64,000 nucleotides of DNA from Vibrio fluvialis (GCF_900460245.1 NZ_UHIP01000001.1:3105235-3169234); one strand, 5' to 3'; positions 1 through 9,941 are shown, counted from the first letter of the stretch. The notes: a model not told the origin generated them from the sequence alone. Numbers and translations: made by a program.

Positions 1-579
1 AAAACCACCACCATCGGTAAGTTGGCCAAACAGTTCCAAGCGCAGGGTAAGAAAGTGATGCTGGCGGCAGGTGATACCTTCCGCGCCGCAGCCGTAGAAC
101 AGCTGCAAATCTGGGGCGAGCGCAACAATGTACCGGTGATTGCGCAGCACACTGGCGCCGACAGCGCCTCAGTCATTTACGATGCGATTGAAGCGGCGAA
201 AGCGCGTGGCGTTGACGTGGTGATTGCTGATACCGCCGGTCGTTTGCAGAATAAAGCGAACCTGATGGAAGAGCTGCGCAAAATCGTGCGCGTGATGAAG
301 AAGATTGACGACTCAGCACCGCACGAGATCATGCTGACGCTTGATGCCGGTACCGGCCAGAATGCCATCAGTCAGGCGAAACTGTTCAGCGATGTTGCGC
401 CGCTGACCGGGATCACGCTGACCAAACTCGATGGTACCGCCAAAGGCGGGGTGATCTTCGCGATTGCCGATCAGTTCCAGATTCCAATTCGTTACATCGG
501 TGTCGGTGAAGGCATTGACGATCTGCGTCCATTTGCAACGCAGGAATTTATCGACGCGCTGTTTAGCCGCGACGAGTAA
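1..579 (+). CDS. ftsY: Signal recognition particle receptor FtsY, C-terminal part (cut by window edge)
   Basis: FtsY is the membrane-associated SRP receptor; its GTPase docks SRP-ribosome complexes at the Sec translocon. The frame is open from base 1, so the N-terminal acidic and N domains lie outside the window. Visible G-domain elements are the tail of the P-loop (KTTTIGKLA), the DTFRAAA insertion-box motif, DTAGR near residue 77, TKLDG near residue 141 and the closing GVGEGIDDLRPF. It precedes ftsE and ftsX, the usual gammaproteobacterial ftsYEX order. Identification is secure; only the start is missing. Confidence 0.97.
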   Translation, partial: KTTTIGKLAKQFQAQGKKVMLAAGDTFRAAAVEQLQIWGERNNVPVIAQHTGADSASVIYDAIEAAKARGVDVVIADTAGRLQNKANLMEELRKIVRVMKKIDDSAPHEIMLTLDAGTGQNAISQAKLFSDVAPLTGITLTKLDGTAKGGVIFAIADQFQIPIRYIGVGEGIDDLRPFATQEFIDALFSRDE

Positions 580-594
580 TTGAATCTGCCACAC

Positions 595-624
595 AGCCAG
601 AAGCAATGCTTCTGGCTTTGGTTT
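595..624 (+). terminator. Hairpin between ftsY and ftsE
   Basis: An 11-base inverted repeat (595-605 with 607-617) forms a strong stem followed by a T-rich stretch. It may attenuate rather than end transcription, because ftsE starts 30 bases downstream and ftsYEX is usually co-transcribed. Confidence 0.55.
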
Positions 625-646
625 ACGGTCAACAGGGGAAGGATGC

Positions 647-1321
647 GTGATCAAGTTCCAACAAGTCAGTAAAGCCTACCGCGGCGGACGCCAAGCACTG
701 CAAAAAGTCGACTTTCATTTGCGCCGTGGCGAAATGGCCTTTTTAGGCGGCCACTCGGGAGCGGGGAAAAGTACGCTGCTGAAACTCATTTGTGCGATTG
801 AGCGCCCGACTGATGGCAAGATCAGTTTCAATGGTCACGACATTACGCGAATTCCTGCTAAAGACATTCCTTTTCTGCGTCGCAACATCGGTATCGTATT
901 TCAGGATCACCGCTTGTTGATGGACCGCACTGTGTTTGAAAACGTGGCGCTGCCAATGCGCATCGAATCGATTTCTGAAAACGACATCAAACGCCGTGTA
1001 TCGGCGGCGCTGGATAAAACCGGCCTACTAGACAAAGCGCGTTGTCTGCCGACTCAATTGTCCGGTGGTGAACAACAACGTGTTGGTATTGCCCGAGCAG
1101 TCGTTAACCGCCCGACCTTGCTACTGGCTGACGAACCGACTGGTAACCTGGATCCGGAATTGTCGAATCGAATTCTGCGTCTGTTTGAAGAGTTTAACCG
1201 TGCTGGCGTGACGATTTTGCTCGCCACCCACGACATCAATCTGGTCAACTCGCGTCCGCAGTACCGCCATCTGGAACTGAATCAGGGATTTTTGAGTGAG
1301 GTAGAAGACTATGGCCATTAA
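647..1321 (+). CDS. ftsE: Cell division ATP-binding protein FtsE
   Basis: This is the ATPase subunit of the FtsEX complex, an ABC-type machine at the division septum that activates peptidoglycan hydrolases through periplasmic partners. The 224 residues carry Walker A (GGHSGAGKST, about residues 34-43), the signature LSGGEQQRVGIARA, Walker B (LLLADEPTGNLD) and the switch histidine (LATHD). Length and motifs are typical. The start is a GTG preceded by a good AGGGGAAGG ribosome site. It overlaps ftsX by 11 bases, so the two are translationally coupled. Confidence 0.97.
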   Translation: MIKFQQVSKAYRGGRQALQKVDFHLRRGEMAFLGGHSGAGKSTLLKLICAIERPTDGKISFNGHDITRIPAKDIPFLRRNIGIVFQDHRLLMDRTVFENVALPMRIESISENDIKRRVSAALDKTGLLDKARCLPTQLSGGEQQRVGIARAVVNRPTLLLADEPTGNLDPELSNRILRLFEEFNRAGVTILLATHDINLVNSRPQYRHLELNQGFLSEVEDYGH

Positions 1322-2279
1322 GCCGAAAGCCAAGAAACCCGCCAAAATTCGGGAAAACAAACGTGGCCAGACCGACGGCTTTTTTACTGTGCATGTTAAG
1401 CAGGCCAAAGCGTCATTTGCCGCGTTGTGGCAGCGCCCGCTGGGTAACCTGCTGACACTGGCGGTGATTTCGATGGCGTTGTCGCTGCCAGCTTGTCTGT
1501 ATCTGCTGAGCAAAAACATTGCGTCGGTGGCGGATAATGTCGCCAGTCCGTCACAAATCAGCGTGTATATAAAAGAGGGCACGCCAGAGCCGCGTATCAT
1601 GGTGCTTAAGGATCAAATCGAAAGTCGCAGTGATGTGGCGGTGGTCGACTACATTTCACCGCAGCAGGGGCTGGATGATTTAAGTCAGTACGCCGGATTC
1701 GATCAAGCGATCAGCCTACTGGATGAATATGCGCTGCCGGGTGTATTGGTCATCACGCCGGGAGTGGACAACAAAGAGCAGATTAAAGCCATCGCGCGTG
1801 CAATTCATGGTGAAGACGATGTCACCGACGTACGTCTTGACGAAGACTGGCTGGCAAGGCTGGACGCGATTCGTAATCTGGCCAGCATTGTTGTGGTCAG
1901 CCTGTCGATATTGATGCTGGCGTCGGTATTCCTGATTGTCGGCAACACACTGCGTTTTAACGTTCAGGCCAATAAAGAAGAGATTCAGACCATGAAGCTG
2001 ATTGGCGCCACCGATGGTTACATTCTGCGTCCGTATCTGTATTCCGGCATGTGGTTTGGGTTATTGGGAGCATTATCGGCCTGGCTGCTGACCGCGCTGA
2101 TCACCATTTTGCTGAATGGTGCTGTGGAAGATTTGGCGAAGTTGTACGACAGCCGTTTTCGTTTAATTGGCCTTGGCTGGGACGAATCTCTGTTGCTGTT
2201 GATGTTGGGCACTTTCCTTGGCTGCATTGCTGCACGGGTGTCGGCACGCCGTCATCTAAAAGAAATTGAACCGGTGTAA
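1311..2279 (+). CDS. ftsX: Cell division protein FtsX
   Basis: FtsX is the integral membrane subunit of FtsEX, transmitting FtsE ATP hydrolysis to periplasmic amidase activators. The 322-residue protein has a basic cytoplasmic N-terminus, a first membrane segment near residues 46-66, a periplasmic domain, and three further membrane segments after about residue 190 in the FtsX permease fold. The start overlaps the ftsE end. An intergenic region with its own promoter separates it from rpoH, so the operon probably ends here, though no obvious terminator follows the stop. Confidence 0.96.
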   Translation: MAIKPKAKKPAKIRENKRGQTDGFFTVHVKQAKASFAALWQRPLGNLLTLAVISMALSLPACLYLLSKNIASVADNVASPSQISVYIKEGTPEPRIMVLKDQIESRSDVAVVDYISPQQGLDDLSQYAGFDQAISLLDEYALPGVLVITPGVDNKEQIKAIARAIHGEDDVTDVRLDEDWLARLDAIRNLASIVVVSLSILMLASVFLIVGNTLRFNVQANKEEIQTMKLIGATDGYILRPYLYSGMWFGLLGALSAWLLTALITILLNGAVEDLAKLYDSRFRLIGLGWDESLLLLMLGTFLGCIAARVSARRHLKEIEPV

Positions 2280-2330
2280 GGTTGGCGTGTCATAAATGGC
2301 AGTGTGCAAAAATCAGAGCTACTGACTGAC

Positions 2331-2358
2331 TTGTCACCACCAACAGTTTGTGCATAAT
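2331..2358 (+). promoter_or_regulatory. Probable sigma-70 promoter of rpoH
   Basis: A TTGTCA -35 (2331-2336) and CATAAT -10 (2353-2358) are separated by 16 bases, about 90 bases ahead of the rpoH start. Between promoter and gene an imperfect inverted repeat (about 2371-2379 with 2390-2398) could fold in the leader. Read by eye only. Confidence 0.5.
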
Positions 2359-2446
2359 GACCAATCGAGTCTTGAAACCTGTTCATTTTGGGTTCAAGAT
2401 TGATGGGTTAAAACTTACTCCAGATCAGAGATTGATGAGGATTTGA

Positions 2447-3304
2447 ATGACTAACCAAGCGTATCCAATGGCTCTCGTTTCACAGGACAGCTTAGACAGC
2501 TACATCCGTTCAGTGAACAGCTACCCAATGCTGACCGCTGAAGAAGAGCGTGAAATGGCAGAGCGATTACATTACTCAGGTGATATTGAAGCCGCGAAAG
2601 GGTTGATCCTGTCGCATCTTCGATTTGTTGTTCATGTTGCTCGTGGTTATTCCGGCTACGGTTTGCCAATGGCGGATTTGGTGCAGGAAGGGAATATCGG
2701 TCTGATGAAAGCGGTCAAACGCTTCAACCCGGATGTGGGTGTTCGACTGGTGTCGTTTGCCGTGCACTGGATTAAAGCCGAAATTCACGAGTACGTGCTG
2801 CGTAACTGGCGCATCGTGAAAATCGCCACTACTAAGGCGCAACGTAAGTTGTTCTTCAACCTGCGTAAATCGAAAAAGCGTCTGGGTTGGTTCAATAACG
2901 GTGAAGTTGAAACCGTGGCACGCGAGCTGGGCGTTGAACCGTCCGAAGTGCGAGAAATGGAATCGCGTCTGGCGGCACAAGATGCCACGTTCGAAATGTC
3001 GAACGATGATGATGATAACCCGAATGCGTACACCGCGCCGATGTTGTATCTGGAAGACAAACATTCCGATCTGGCTGAAAACGTCGAAGCACAGAACTGG
3101 GAAGCGCATACTAACCAGCGTCTGGCGTTGGCTCTGTCGAGTTTAGACGAGCGCAGTCAACACATCGTGCGTTCACGCTGGCTGGATGACCAGAAAGCGA
3201 CGCTGCAAGAGTTAGCGGAAATGTACAACGTCTCTGCAGAGCGTATTCGTCAGCTAGAAAAGAATGCGATGAAGAAATTGAAGGATGCGGTTGGCGAATT
3301 CTAA
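2447..3304 (+). CDS. rpoH: RNA polymerase heat-shock sigma factor sigma-32
   Basis: RpoH directs RNA polymerase to heat-shock promoters (chaperones, proteases). The 285 residues show region 2 ([17 protein letters not shown] and the [14 protein letters not shown] helix), the diagnostic RpoH box QRKLFFNLR near residue 132, and region 4.2 with the helix-turn-helix ending [16 protein letters not shown]. The ATG at 2447 follows GATGAGGA. It follows ftsX as in E. coli and other Vibrio, and is closed by a strong terminator. Control in the family is mainly by mRNA structure and DnaK/FtsH-mediated turnover; the leader repeat noted above could contribute. Confidence 0.97.
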   Translation: MTNQAYPMALVSQDSLDSYIRSVNSYPMLTAEEEREMAERLHYSGDIEAAKGLILSHLRFVVHVARGYSGYGLPMADLVQEGNIGLMKAVKRFNPDVGVRLVSFAVHWIKAEIHEYVLRNWRIVKIATTKAQRKLFFNLRKSKKRLGWFNNGEVETVARELGVEPSEVREMESRLAAQDATFEMSNDDDDNPNAYTAPMLYLEDKHSDLAENVEAQNWEAHTNQRLALALSSLDERSQHIVRSRWLDDQKATLQELAEMYNVSAERIRQLEKNAMKKLKDAVGEF

Positions 3305-3332
3305 GCGGCCAACAGCTTCTAGCAAATTGCTG

Positions 3333-3363
3333 AAAACCGAGATCTCCGGATCTCGGTTTTTTT
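3333..3363 (+). terminator. Intrinsic terminator of rpoH
   Basis: An 8-bp perfect stem (3337-3344 with 3349-3356), extended by A/T pairs, has a TCCG tetraloop and a run of seven T. Confidence 0.9.
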
Positions 3364-3403
3364 ATGTCTGATCGAAATGCGCGATCAGAAGTAGGAAACT
3401 TTC

Positions 3404-3620
3404 TGTGGATAACTCTGTGACAAAATTATTTCCTGACTGTCATCAAGCTGGGCAAATCAAGGCTTGAACGCTGTTTTCTATTTGGGGATATGTTTCTCTT
3501 TACACACAACTAAATAAGGATCATCACAAGATGTTGTGGATCGAATAGATTCAAACCACTTTATCAACGCAATCCACAGAATTATCCACAAATGATGAGA
3601 ATTTGATCGCTGGTGGATAA
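3404..3620. promoter_or_regulatory. DnaA-box cluster in the rpoH-glpE intergenic region
   Basis: The 397-base gap 3305-3701 has no convincing gene. It holds two perfect DnaA boxes (TGTGGATAA at 3404-3412 and its complement TTATCCACA at 3582-3590), a one-mismatch box (GGTGGATAA, 3612-3620) and weaker matches at 3535-3543 and 3570-3578, among several GATC sites. DnaA is the replication initiator; clusters away from oriC can titrate DnaA, reactivate it or regulate promoters. Box identity is read directly; a role is inference. The glpE promoter must also lie here. Confidence 0.55.
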
Positions 3621-3701
3621 CCTTACTCCGCTCGTGTACTTGTTCAGCTTTGGATAGGTTACAATGTGTGCCGTAAAATAACGCTCAAATGAGAACTCAA
3701 C

Positions 3702-4022
3702 ATGGAACAATTTCAGCATATCGATGTTGCGGGTGCGCAAGCGCTCATCGAACAACACGAAGCCAAGCTTGTCGACATTCGTGATCCGCAGTCGTTTGCT
3801 GTGGCGCACGCCAAAACGGCTTACCACCTGACTAATGACTCGATCGTTTCTTTCATGGATCAAGTCGAGTTTGATCAACCGGTATTGGTAATGTGCTATC
3901 ACGGCATCAGCAGTCAGGGCGCGGCGCAATACTTGGTTAACCAGGGCTTTGAACAGGTGTATAGTGTCGATGGTGGTTTTGAAGCCTGGCATCGTGCCAA
4001 CCTGCCTGTCGAAGCGAGCTGA
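3702..4022 (+). CDS. glpE: Thiosulfate sulfurtransferase GlpE (single-domain rhodanese)
   Basis: This 106-residue cytoplasmic rhodanese transfers sulfane sulfur from thiosulfate to acceptors such as cyanide or thioredoxin. The single rhodanese domain fills the protein: [11 protein letters not shown] near residues 22-32 and the active-site loop MCYHGISSQ, whose cysteine (about residue 65) carries the persulfide. It ends four bases before glpG, with which it forms a pair as in E. coli. Confidence 0.95.
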   Translation: MEQFQHIDVAGAQALIEQHEAKLVDIRDPQSFAVAHAKTAYHLTNDSIVSFMDQVEFDQPVLVMCYHGISSQGAAQYLVNQGFEQVYSVDGGFEAWHRANLPVEAS

Positions 4023-4025
4023 TTT

Positions 4026-4871
4026 ATGATTAGACTGATTGCCCTCAATAACCCGCGCGTGGCGCAAGCCTTCATCGACTATATGGCCTCTCGCCATATT
4101 GAGATTCAGATGATGCCGGAAGGGGGGAATCAGTTTGCGTTGTGGCTGGTGGACGATCAGCATCAGGTGGAAGCCGAGGCTGAGCTGAATCTGTTTCTGC
4201 AAAACCCGCGTGATGCGAAATATCAGGCCGCCTCCTGGACGATGGCCGAATCCCGCCAATCCAAATTCTATTATCGGTCACCGAGCATGATGGCCATGAT
4301 CCGGGCGAAAGCCGGCCCGCTGACGCTGTCGGTGATGGCTGTCTGCGCCGTCATATTCGCACTGGCGTTTTTGGGCATGGGTAATCAGATTTTTGATGCG
4401 CTGCATTTTCCGGCGCATGCGGGTCAGCAATGGCAGCTGTGGCGCTGGTTCAGCCACGCGTTGCTGCATTTCTCGGTGATCCACATTGCGTTTAACCTGT
4501 TATGGTGGTGGCAATTAGGCGGCGATATTGAAAAGCGACTTGGTAGCGGTAAGTTGCTGCAAGTGTTTCTGATCTCAGCCGCACTGTCGGGCGCTGGCCA
4601 GTATTGGGTGGAAGGAGCCAACTTTGGTGGCCTGTCTGGTGTGGTGTATGCGCTGGTTGGCTATTTATGGATGCTCGGGTTGCGCGCGCCGCATCTTGGC
4701 CTCGGCATGCCCAAACCCTTGGTCGGTTTTATGTTGGTGTGGCTGGTGCTCGGTTATGTGCAGCCATTTATGGCGATCGCTAATACCGCTCATCTGGCGG
4801 GACTGATTACGGGTGTGGTACTGGGGCTGCATGATGCCGGACGTTTTCAGTCCAAGGCGACGCAGCAATAA
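4026..4871 (+). CDS. glpG: Rhomboid intramembrane serine protease GlpG
   Basis: GlpG cleaves substrates within the inner membrane. The 281 residues comprise an N-terminal cytoplasmic domain (about 1-85) and a six-helix rhomboid core. Visible are the oxyanion-hole region HALLHFSVIHIAFNLLWWW, the nucleophile in GLSGVVYALVGY, and the histidine in TAHLAGLITG near the C-terminus, together the Ser-His dyad. The gene follows glpE with almost no gap and ends at a hairpin shared with the convergent gene. Confidence 0.95.
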   Translation: MIRLIALNNPRVAQAFIDYMASRHIEIQMMPEGGNQFALWLVDDQHQVEAEAELNLFLQNPRDAKYQAASWTMAESRQSKFYYRSPSMMAMIRAKAGPLTLSVMAVCAVIFALAFLGMGNQIFDALHFPAHAGQQWQLWRWFSHALLHFSVIHIAFNLLWWWQLGGDIEKRLGSGKLLQVFLISAALSGAGQYWVEGANFGGLSGVVYALVGYLWMLGLRAPHLGLGMPKPLVGFMLVWLVLGYVQPFMAIANTAHLAGLITGVVLGLHDAGRFQSKATQQ

Positions 4872-4873
4872 GA

Positions 4874-4902
4874 TAAAAAAAGCGGCTGATGGGCCGCTTT
4901 TT
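4874..4902. terminator. Bidirectional terminator between glpG and the fliL-like gene
   Basis: A 6-bp G/C-rich stem (4881-4886 with 4893-4898) is flanked by A-run and T-run, so it can serve both convergent genes. Confidence 0.85.
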
Positions 4903-4925
4903 CATTGATGACGTTGTGCTTGCTG

Positions 4926-5333
4926 TTACTGGTAAATGTATTTGGTAAACAGTAAGTCTGCGATGAGCGGACGGCCGGTTTCCGGCAGCAGAATATTGTT
5001 GAGCTGCTCAACCAGCGTTTTACGTAAGTCTTCGCGCCCGGCAAGAGACTTAATGGTGTCTTCGGTCTGTTTACCGAGCAGTTCCACCACGGCATCGCGG
5101 ATCAGCGGTTGGTGACGTTCAACCAGTGGCAGATCGACACTGTTGGCGACCATAATATCGATGCGCACCTGAATGTAGCCGAGCTTTTTGCCTTTGGTAT
5201 AAAAGTTGGTGGTCAGATCGGGTTCGAGTGTGAAGTAGGCGAGCTTGGGCGCATCTTCTTCGCTGGCGCCGGCAACGAATGGGATCAGCAGGCTGACAGC
5301 GAGCATTGTTTGGACTAGGTAACGTTTAAGCAT
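4926..5333 (-). CDS. FliL-like flagellar basal body-associated family protein, exported
   Basis: This is a 135-residue protein with a cleavable signal peptide (KR, then a hydrophobic stretch ending VAGAS) and a FliL-type domain: YFTLEPDLTTNF, YIQVRIDIMV, RHQPLIRDAVVELL, GREDLRKTLVEQLN and a C-terminal DLLFTKYIYQ. True FliL has an N-terminal membrane anchor and sits in flagellar operons; this copy has a signal peptide and stands alone between glpG and ubiC. It resembles the stand-alone FliL-like proteins seen near ubiC in Vibrio. The function is not established here. Confidence 0.85.
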   Translation of the reverse strand: MLKRYLVQTMLAVSLLIPFVAGASEEDAPKLAYFTLEPDLTTNFYTKGKKLGYIQVRIDIMVANSVDLPLVERHQPLIRDAVVELLGKQTEDTIKSLAGREDLRKTLVEQLNNILLPETGRPLIADLLFTKYIYQ

Positions 5334-5499
5334 ATTTCTGTCTGTTCTTTCTTCGGTTCACGATACTCGAAACGCCCGAGTCTTGTTACAATAGCGCATC
5401 TAATTGTAAACAAAATGCTTGATAGGGTTCGAAAGGTCAGGGAAACCTCCCTGTTTGGGCCTTATTGTATGACGATTAAGCGTCATATTGAATACTAGT

Positions 5500-6039
5500 A
5501 TGAATCAAACAACTTCGCTTTATCTGACTGCTTTGCGCCAGGTCACGTGGCAGCAGCCGGAAAACTTCCAATATCCTGATGAGAATGCCAGAACCTGGCT
5601 GCTTGAGCAGGGGTCATTGTCGCATTTGATGGCGCAGCATTGCGACCATTTCAGCGTGAACCTGTTACACAATCAGTTAACGGGACATGGTTCATTGCAG
5701 GCGGATGAAATGACGCTGCTGGCGCAAGAAGATTGCCTGCTGCGCCAGGTTTTGCTGCTTGGCGACGAGGTGCCTTGGGTGTTGGGGAGCACGCTGATTC
5801 CGCGTTCCTCCTTGCAGGATCAACCCCACGATTTCACTCAACAGGGTGAGATTCCGCTTGGCTTAACGGTGTTCAGCTCCGACAATGCCAAGCGTGACGC
5901 GTTGCAGGTCGGCTGGGCGCAAACGTCACACGGCCCGCTGCTGGCGCGCCGCTCCCGCTTGTGGATGAATCACAAACCTATGCTGGTGGCAGAACTGTTT
6001 CTGCCCGACTCACCAATTTACTCTAAGGAGAGAGTGTAA
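5500..6039 (+). CDS. ubiC: Chorismate pyruvate-lyase UbiC
   Basis: UbiC converts chorismate to 4-hydroxybenzoate plus pyruvate, the first committed step of ubiquinone synthesis. From the ATG at 5500 the protein is 179 residues; an in-frame TTG at 5488 is less likely. Family features are the central EVPWVLGSTLIP stretch with its substrate-binding arginine nearby, and the C-terminal RRSRLWMNHKPMLVAELFLP. ubiA starts on the base after the stop, so the two consecutive pathway enzymes are coupled. Confidence 0.95.
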   Translation: MNQTTSLYLTALRQVTWQQPENFQYPDENARTWLLEQGSLSHLMAQHCDHFSVNLLHNQLTGHGSLQADEMTLLAQEDCLLRQVLLLGDEVPWVLGSTLIPRSSLQDQPHDFTQQGEIPLGLTVFSSDNAKRDALQVGWAQTSHGPLLARRSRLWMNHKPMLVAELFLPDSPIYSKERV

Positions 6040-6894
6040 ATGATCGCTGCAAAAGCCCGCGCGTACTGGCAGTTAACGCGCATGGATCGTCCGATTGGCT
6101 CACTATTGCTGTTGTGGCCGACGATTTGGGCTCTGATTTTAGCTGCGCGCGGCATGCCGGATTTGAAGGTACTGGCCGTGTTTGTGATTGGTGTGTTTGC
6201 CATGCGCTCGGCGGGGTGTGTGATCAACGATTTCGCTGACCGCAAAGTCGATGGACATGTCAAACGAACGGCGCAGCGTCCGTTACCTGCGGGTAAAGTC
6301 ACGGCGCGTGAAGCGTTTACGCTGTTTCTGGTGTTGTCGTTGCTGTCTTTTCTGCTAGTTCTGACCATGAATCCGCTGACGATCAAACTGTCGTTTGCTG
6401 GCCTGGTACTGGCATTCATCTATCCGTTTATGAAGCGCTATACTCATCTGCCGCAATTCTTTCTGGGATTGGCATTCAGCTGGTCGATTCCGATGGCGTG
6501 GGCTGCTCAGGCGGGAGAGTTGCCGCTGGTCGCATGGTATCTGTTTGTCATAAACGTGCTGTGGACGGTGGCGTATGACACTCAATATGCGATGGTGGAC
6601 CGAGATGATGACCTGCTGATTGGCGTGAAATCCACGGCGATTTTGTTCGGCCGCTTTGACAAGTTGATCATCGGGGTGCTGCAATTACTGACCGTCGCCA
6701 TGTTGATTGCGTTGGGTTACAGCTACCAATTGGGCGCCAGCTACTACTGGGGATTGCTGGCGGCCAGTGGCCTGTTTGTGTATCAGCAGCATTTGATTCG
6801 CCATCGCGAACGTATGCCGTGTTTTCAGGCTTTCCTCAACAACAACTACGTCGGTATGGCGGTTGCTGTGGGCCTGTTTATCTCTTTCCTGTAA
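6040..6894 (+). CDS. ubiA: 4-hydroxybenzoate octaprenyltransferase UbiA
   Basis: UbiA attaches the polyprenyl tail to 4-hydroxybenzoate, committing it to ubiquinone. The 284-residue integral membrane protein has the two aspartate-rich metal/diphosphate motifs: [10 protein letters not shown] (about residues 67-76) and [13 protein letters not shown] (about 178-190). Some eight or nine hydrophobic segments surround them. A GGAGAG ribosome site lies inside the ubiC end, and a strong terminator follows. Confidence 0.96.
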   Translation: MIAAKARAYWQLTRMDRPIGSLLLLWPTIWALILAARGMPDLKVLAVFVIGVFAMRSAGCVINDFADRKVDGHVKRTAQRPLPAGKVTAREAFTLFLVLSLLSFLLVLTMNPLTIKLSFAGLVLAFIYPFMKRYTHLPQFFLGLAFSWSIPMAWAAQAGELPLVAWYLFVINVLWTVAYDTQYAMVDRDDDLLIGVKSTAILFGRFDKLIIGVLQLLTVAMLIALGYSYQLGASYYWGLLAASGLFVYQQHLIRHRERMPCFQAFLNNNYVGMAVAVGLFISFL

Positions 6895-6905
6895 ACCTCG
6901 CACAA

Positions 6906-6938
6906 GAAAAAAGGCATCCCTCGGGATGCCTTTTGTGT
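6906..6938. terminator. Terminator between ubiA and plsB
   Basis: The stem 6912-6920 pairs with 6922-6930 and is flanked by an A-run upstream and T-rich sequence downstream. It lies between two convergent genes and probably serves both. Confidence 0.85.
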
Positions 6939-6951
6939 TTCTGACGCTGAG

Positions 6952-9375
6952 TTATTCAACCTGACAGATACTTTCCTGAATGGTCAGACGCACTTCCGGA
7001 TAGAGCATGGTATAGAGCATGCGCGAGAAGTGTTTGGTCTGTTCCAGATGGCAGTTACCGTCGCTGTCGAGGTAGCCTTGCTGTTTTAGCGTGACGAACA
7101 GCGCGGAGAACACGCCCTTATCGAAAAATTCCGGCGCGTTGATGCCATGCAGGCGACCCAGACGCTGCGCAATTTCCTGGCTCTTGTTTTCCAGGTCCGA
7201 TTTGCCCAGGTCCGGATTGGCAACCAGCAAGTTAAGCGCAATCGCGTAACGTTGCAGCGTTTCCGAAATCGTGCGGCCCAGCAGCATCAACACCTGAGTT
7301 TTGGACTGGTTGATGGTGGCAACGCCATTGTCCAACGTCACCAGTTCCTGACGTTGCAGCTCGGCCAGATAGTGCATCACCACATCATCCAGCTGCGACT
7401 CGTCGTAGCTGAGGAACAACTCCTGTTTGAGGAACGGGTACACCTTTGCGACGCACGTCTGAATCTGCTCAACTGGCATCTGCTGCTGGCGGATCAGCAT
7501 CTGCGCAATCAGTGATGGCAGCGCCAGTAAATGAATGATGTTGTTGCGGTAGTAAGTCATCAGAATCGACTGATTGCGATCGAGCGAAATGATGTCGCCC
7601 ATGGTGTCGGTTTCTACCACAAATTTATCCAGCGACTCCGCGTGTTGCACCAGGCTTTCGGCATTATCTTGCGGCACGGTGAATGTACTGGAGTAAGGCA
7701 CGTTGCGCAGCAGTTGCAGGTAACAGTCGATCTGCTTGACCAGATTGTCACGTGCCAGTGCGCGCTGACGGGACGCCAGTAGCGCTGTGGCACACAGCGT
7801 CATTGCGTTAGCCGCGGCCGCATCGTTAATGTGCGTCATCATCTTAGTCGCGAGCTTGTTTACCACCGGTGTCATCCATTGTGGTTTGCTGGCGCCCATC
7901 GGATCGATATCCTGAGTCCACTCTGGCACTTGCTCATTCAGGAACTGATTGAGTGGAATCGGCTCACCAAAGTTGACATAACCCTGGCCGAAGTTGCGCA
8001 GTTTGCGAATGGTGCGCAGCACCAGGCTGGCATTCTCTTTCTCTTTACGTTTGCCGCGCAGCTCTTTGGCGTAAGTGCCCACTTCCATCACGTGCTCATA
8101 GCCGATGTACACTGGGACCAGCGTGACCGGGCGGTTGAGCCCGCGCAGCATAGCCTGAATGGTCATCGCCAGCATGCCGGTTTTGGCCTGCAGCAGACGA
8201 CCCGTACGTGAACGGCCACCTTCGCTGAAATATTCAACCGCATAGCCTTTGGCAAACAGCTCGGCCAGATATTCACGGAAAATCGTCGAGTACAGTTTGT
8301 TGCCTTTAAAGCTGCGGCGGATAAAGAACGCGCCGCCACGACGGAAAATCGGACCCGCCGGGAAGAAGTTGAGGTTAATCCCCGCAGCAATGTGCGGCGG
8401 TACCATGCCTTCGTGATACAACACGTACGACAGCAGCAGGTAGTCCATGTGACTGCGGTGACACGGCACATACACAATCTCGTGACCATCTTGCGCCAGG
8501 CGACGCACGGTCGCGGCGTTATTGATGTTCAGGCCCTGATAAATACGGTTCCACAACCAGCCCAGAATGCGATCGCCTTTTTTCACCAGTGAGTAGGAGA
8601 AGTCGGCCGCAATCTCATCAAGCATGTCGTGCGCTTCTTTACGCGCTTTTTCCAGCGAAATGTTTTTTGATGCCGCTTCATCCGCGATGGCTTTCTCAAT
8701 CGCCGGAGAGTTCATCAAACGCTGGAACAGCTGATAGCGTTGCGGCAGGTTAGGGCCTGACGCTGCCAGCTTCTGACGCGAGAAGTGAATCCGCGCTACG
8801 CGTGCCAGTTTGTGGGCAATTGATGCATCGGTGCCGTGTGAGTCGGCCATGTAGCGCAGCGAGACCACCGGGCTGAAACGCACCAGGCAATCACGTCCGG
8901 CAGTAAACACCGCTTTGGCTTTTTGTGGGCCATTGAGTGCCTGCAGATAAGGACGTTCGCGGCCTTCTTTGCCCGGTTTGCGTCCCCACAGCACAGTGGC
9001 AGGAATGACCTGCACATCCAGCTCTGAATCGGTTTGATGCAGGCTCAACAGCTCGCTGAACGTTGCGATGGAGTCGGTTGGAACATAGTTATCATCCTGC
9101 AGCAACGTTGGGCGCGAAGAGATAAACACGTAACGCTTGAGTGTCTGGCCGTTGATGGTCAGCGGCTCAAGTGGATCGGGCAGACCAGCCTGCAGTGCGT
9201 GTGTTTGCAGCGTCAGCAGATCGACATTGGAGCGAAACGGTAGTGCGTAGACAATCGGCTTGTTAATATCGATGTCGAGATCATCTATCGGATTGGATGG
9301 AATGGCGGTTCCCTTTACCAACACAGACAGTGGTAACTTTAACAAGGAACGCGAAAATGAGTGTCCGGAAGACAT
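6952..9375 (-). CDS. plsB: Glycerol-3-phosphate 1-O-acyltransferase PlsB
   Basis: PlsB makes lysophosphatidic acid from glycerol-3-phosphate and acyl-CoA/acyl-ACP at the inner membrane, the first step of phospholipid synthesis. At 807 residues it has the expected length. The acyltransferase motifs are intact: [17 protein letters not shown] (HX4D, near residue 302), the [22 protein letters not shown] region, [12 protein letters not shown] and [10 protein letters not shown]. It is divergent from dgkA, another phospholipid gene, across about 200 bases that must hold both promoters. Confidence 0.97.
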   Translation of the reverse strand: MSSGHSFSRSLLKLPLSVLVKGTAIPSNPIDDLDIDINKPIVYALPFRSNVDLLTLQTHALQAGLPDPLEPLTINGQTLKRYVFISSRPTLLQDDNYVPTDSIATFSELLSLHQTDSELDVQVIPATVLWGRKPGKEGRERPYLQALNGPQKAKAVFTAGRDCLVRFSPVVSLRYMADSHGTDASIAHKLARVARIHFSRQKLAASGPNLPQRYQLFQRLMNSPAIEKAIADEAASKNISLEKARKEAHDMLDEIAADFSYSLVKKGDRILGWLWNRIYQGLNINNAATVRRLAQDGHEIVYVPCHRSHMDYLLLSYVLYHEGMVPPHIAAGINLNFFPAGPIFRRGGAFFIRRSFKGNKLYSTIFREYLAELFAKGYAVEYFSEGGRSRTGRLLQAKTGMLAMTIQAMLRGLNRPVTLVPVYIGYEHVMEVGTYAKELRGKRKEKENASLVLRTIRKLRNFGQGYVNFGEPIPLNQFLNEQVPEWTQDIDPMGASKPQWMTPVVNKLATKMMTHINDAAAANAMTLCATALLASRQRALARDNLVKQIDCYLQLLRNVPYSSTFTVPQDNAESLVQHAESLDKFVVETDTMGDIISLDRNQSILMTYYRNNIIHLLALPSLIAQMLIRQQQMPVEQIQTCVAKVYPFLKQELFLSYDESQLDDVVMHYLAELQRQELVTLDNGVATINQSKTQVLMLLGRTISETLQRYAIALNLLVANPDLGKSDLENKSQEIAQRLGRLHGINAPEFFDKGVFSALFVTLKQQGYLDSDGNCHLEQTKHFSRMLYTMLYPEVRLTIQESICQVE

Positions 9376-9578
9376 AAGAGTTCAAGGCCTCAAGAATACA
9401 TACAAAAACTGAAGCGCATGTCTATTTTCATAAGAAACAGAGAGCATGAAAATTGAGATACACTTCAATCGGTGTCTTTTTTTGAGCAGCAAGCATAACA
9501 GAAACTGGTCGAACCTTTTAATTTTATTGATTACCAAAACGTCATTTCTGCGTGAAATGTCTGGAACGGGAAATACAC

Positions 9579-9941
9579 GTGCATCAGAAAAATCCTCAAG
9601 GAATCAAACGCGTCATCAAGGCTACGCGCTACTCATATCAAGGGCTCTGTGCGGCGTTTAAAAACGAAGCTGCTTTTCGTGAAGAAGTCATCCTCGCCTG
9701 CGTACTTGTTCCGCTGGCGGTGTGGCTCGACGTCTCTCAACTGGAACGCATGCTGATGATTGGCAGCGTATTGTTGGTGATGGTGGTGGAACTGCTTAAC
9801 AGCGCAGTGGAAGCGGTGGTGGATCGCATCGGCCCGGAACATCACGAACTGGCCGGACGTGCCAAAGATATGGGCTCAGCGGCGGTCTTTATCGCGATGG
9901 TCATCAGTGGCTACATCTGGGTGGAAGCGCTGTTTATCTAA
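9579..9941 (+). CDS. dgkA: Diacylglycerol kinase DgkA
   Basis: DgkA phosphorylates diacylglycerol to phosphatidic acid in the inner membrane, recycling lipid by-products. The protein is about 120 residues from the GTG at 9579, which has a GGAACGGGA ribosome site; an earlier in-frame GTG at 9552 would add nine residues without family similarity. Family signature: NEAAFREE (about residues 28-35), VVELLNSAVEAVVDR with the catalytic Glu/Asn/Ser set, and AKDMGSAAVF. Three membrane helices are evident. It lies just upstream of lexA, as in E. coli. Confidence 0.94.
   Translation: MHQKNPQGIKRVIKATRYSYQGLCAAFKNEAAFREEVILACVLVPLAVWLDVSQLERMLMIGSVLLVMVVELLNSAVEAVVDRIGPEHHELAGRAKDMGSAAVFIAMVISGYIWVEALFI

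Noticed and set aside
2371-2398. CTTGAA-containing repeat before rpoH as a sigma-32 or sigma-E promoter
   Set aside because: No matching -10 element at proper spacing; kept only as a possible leader hairpin.
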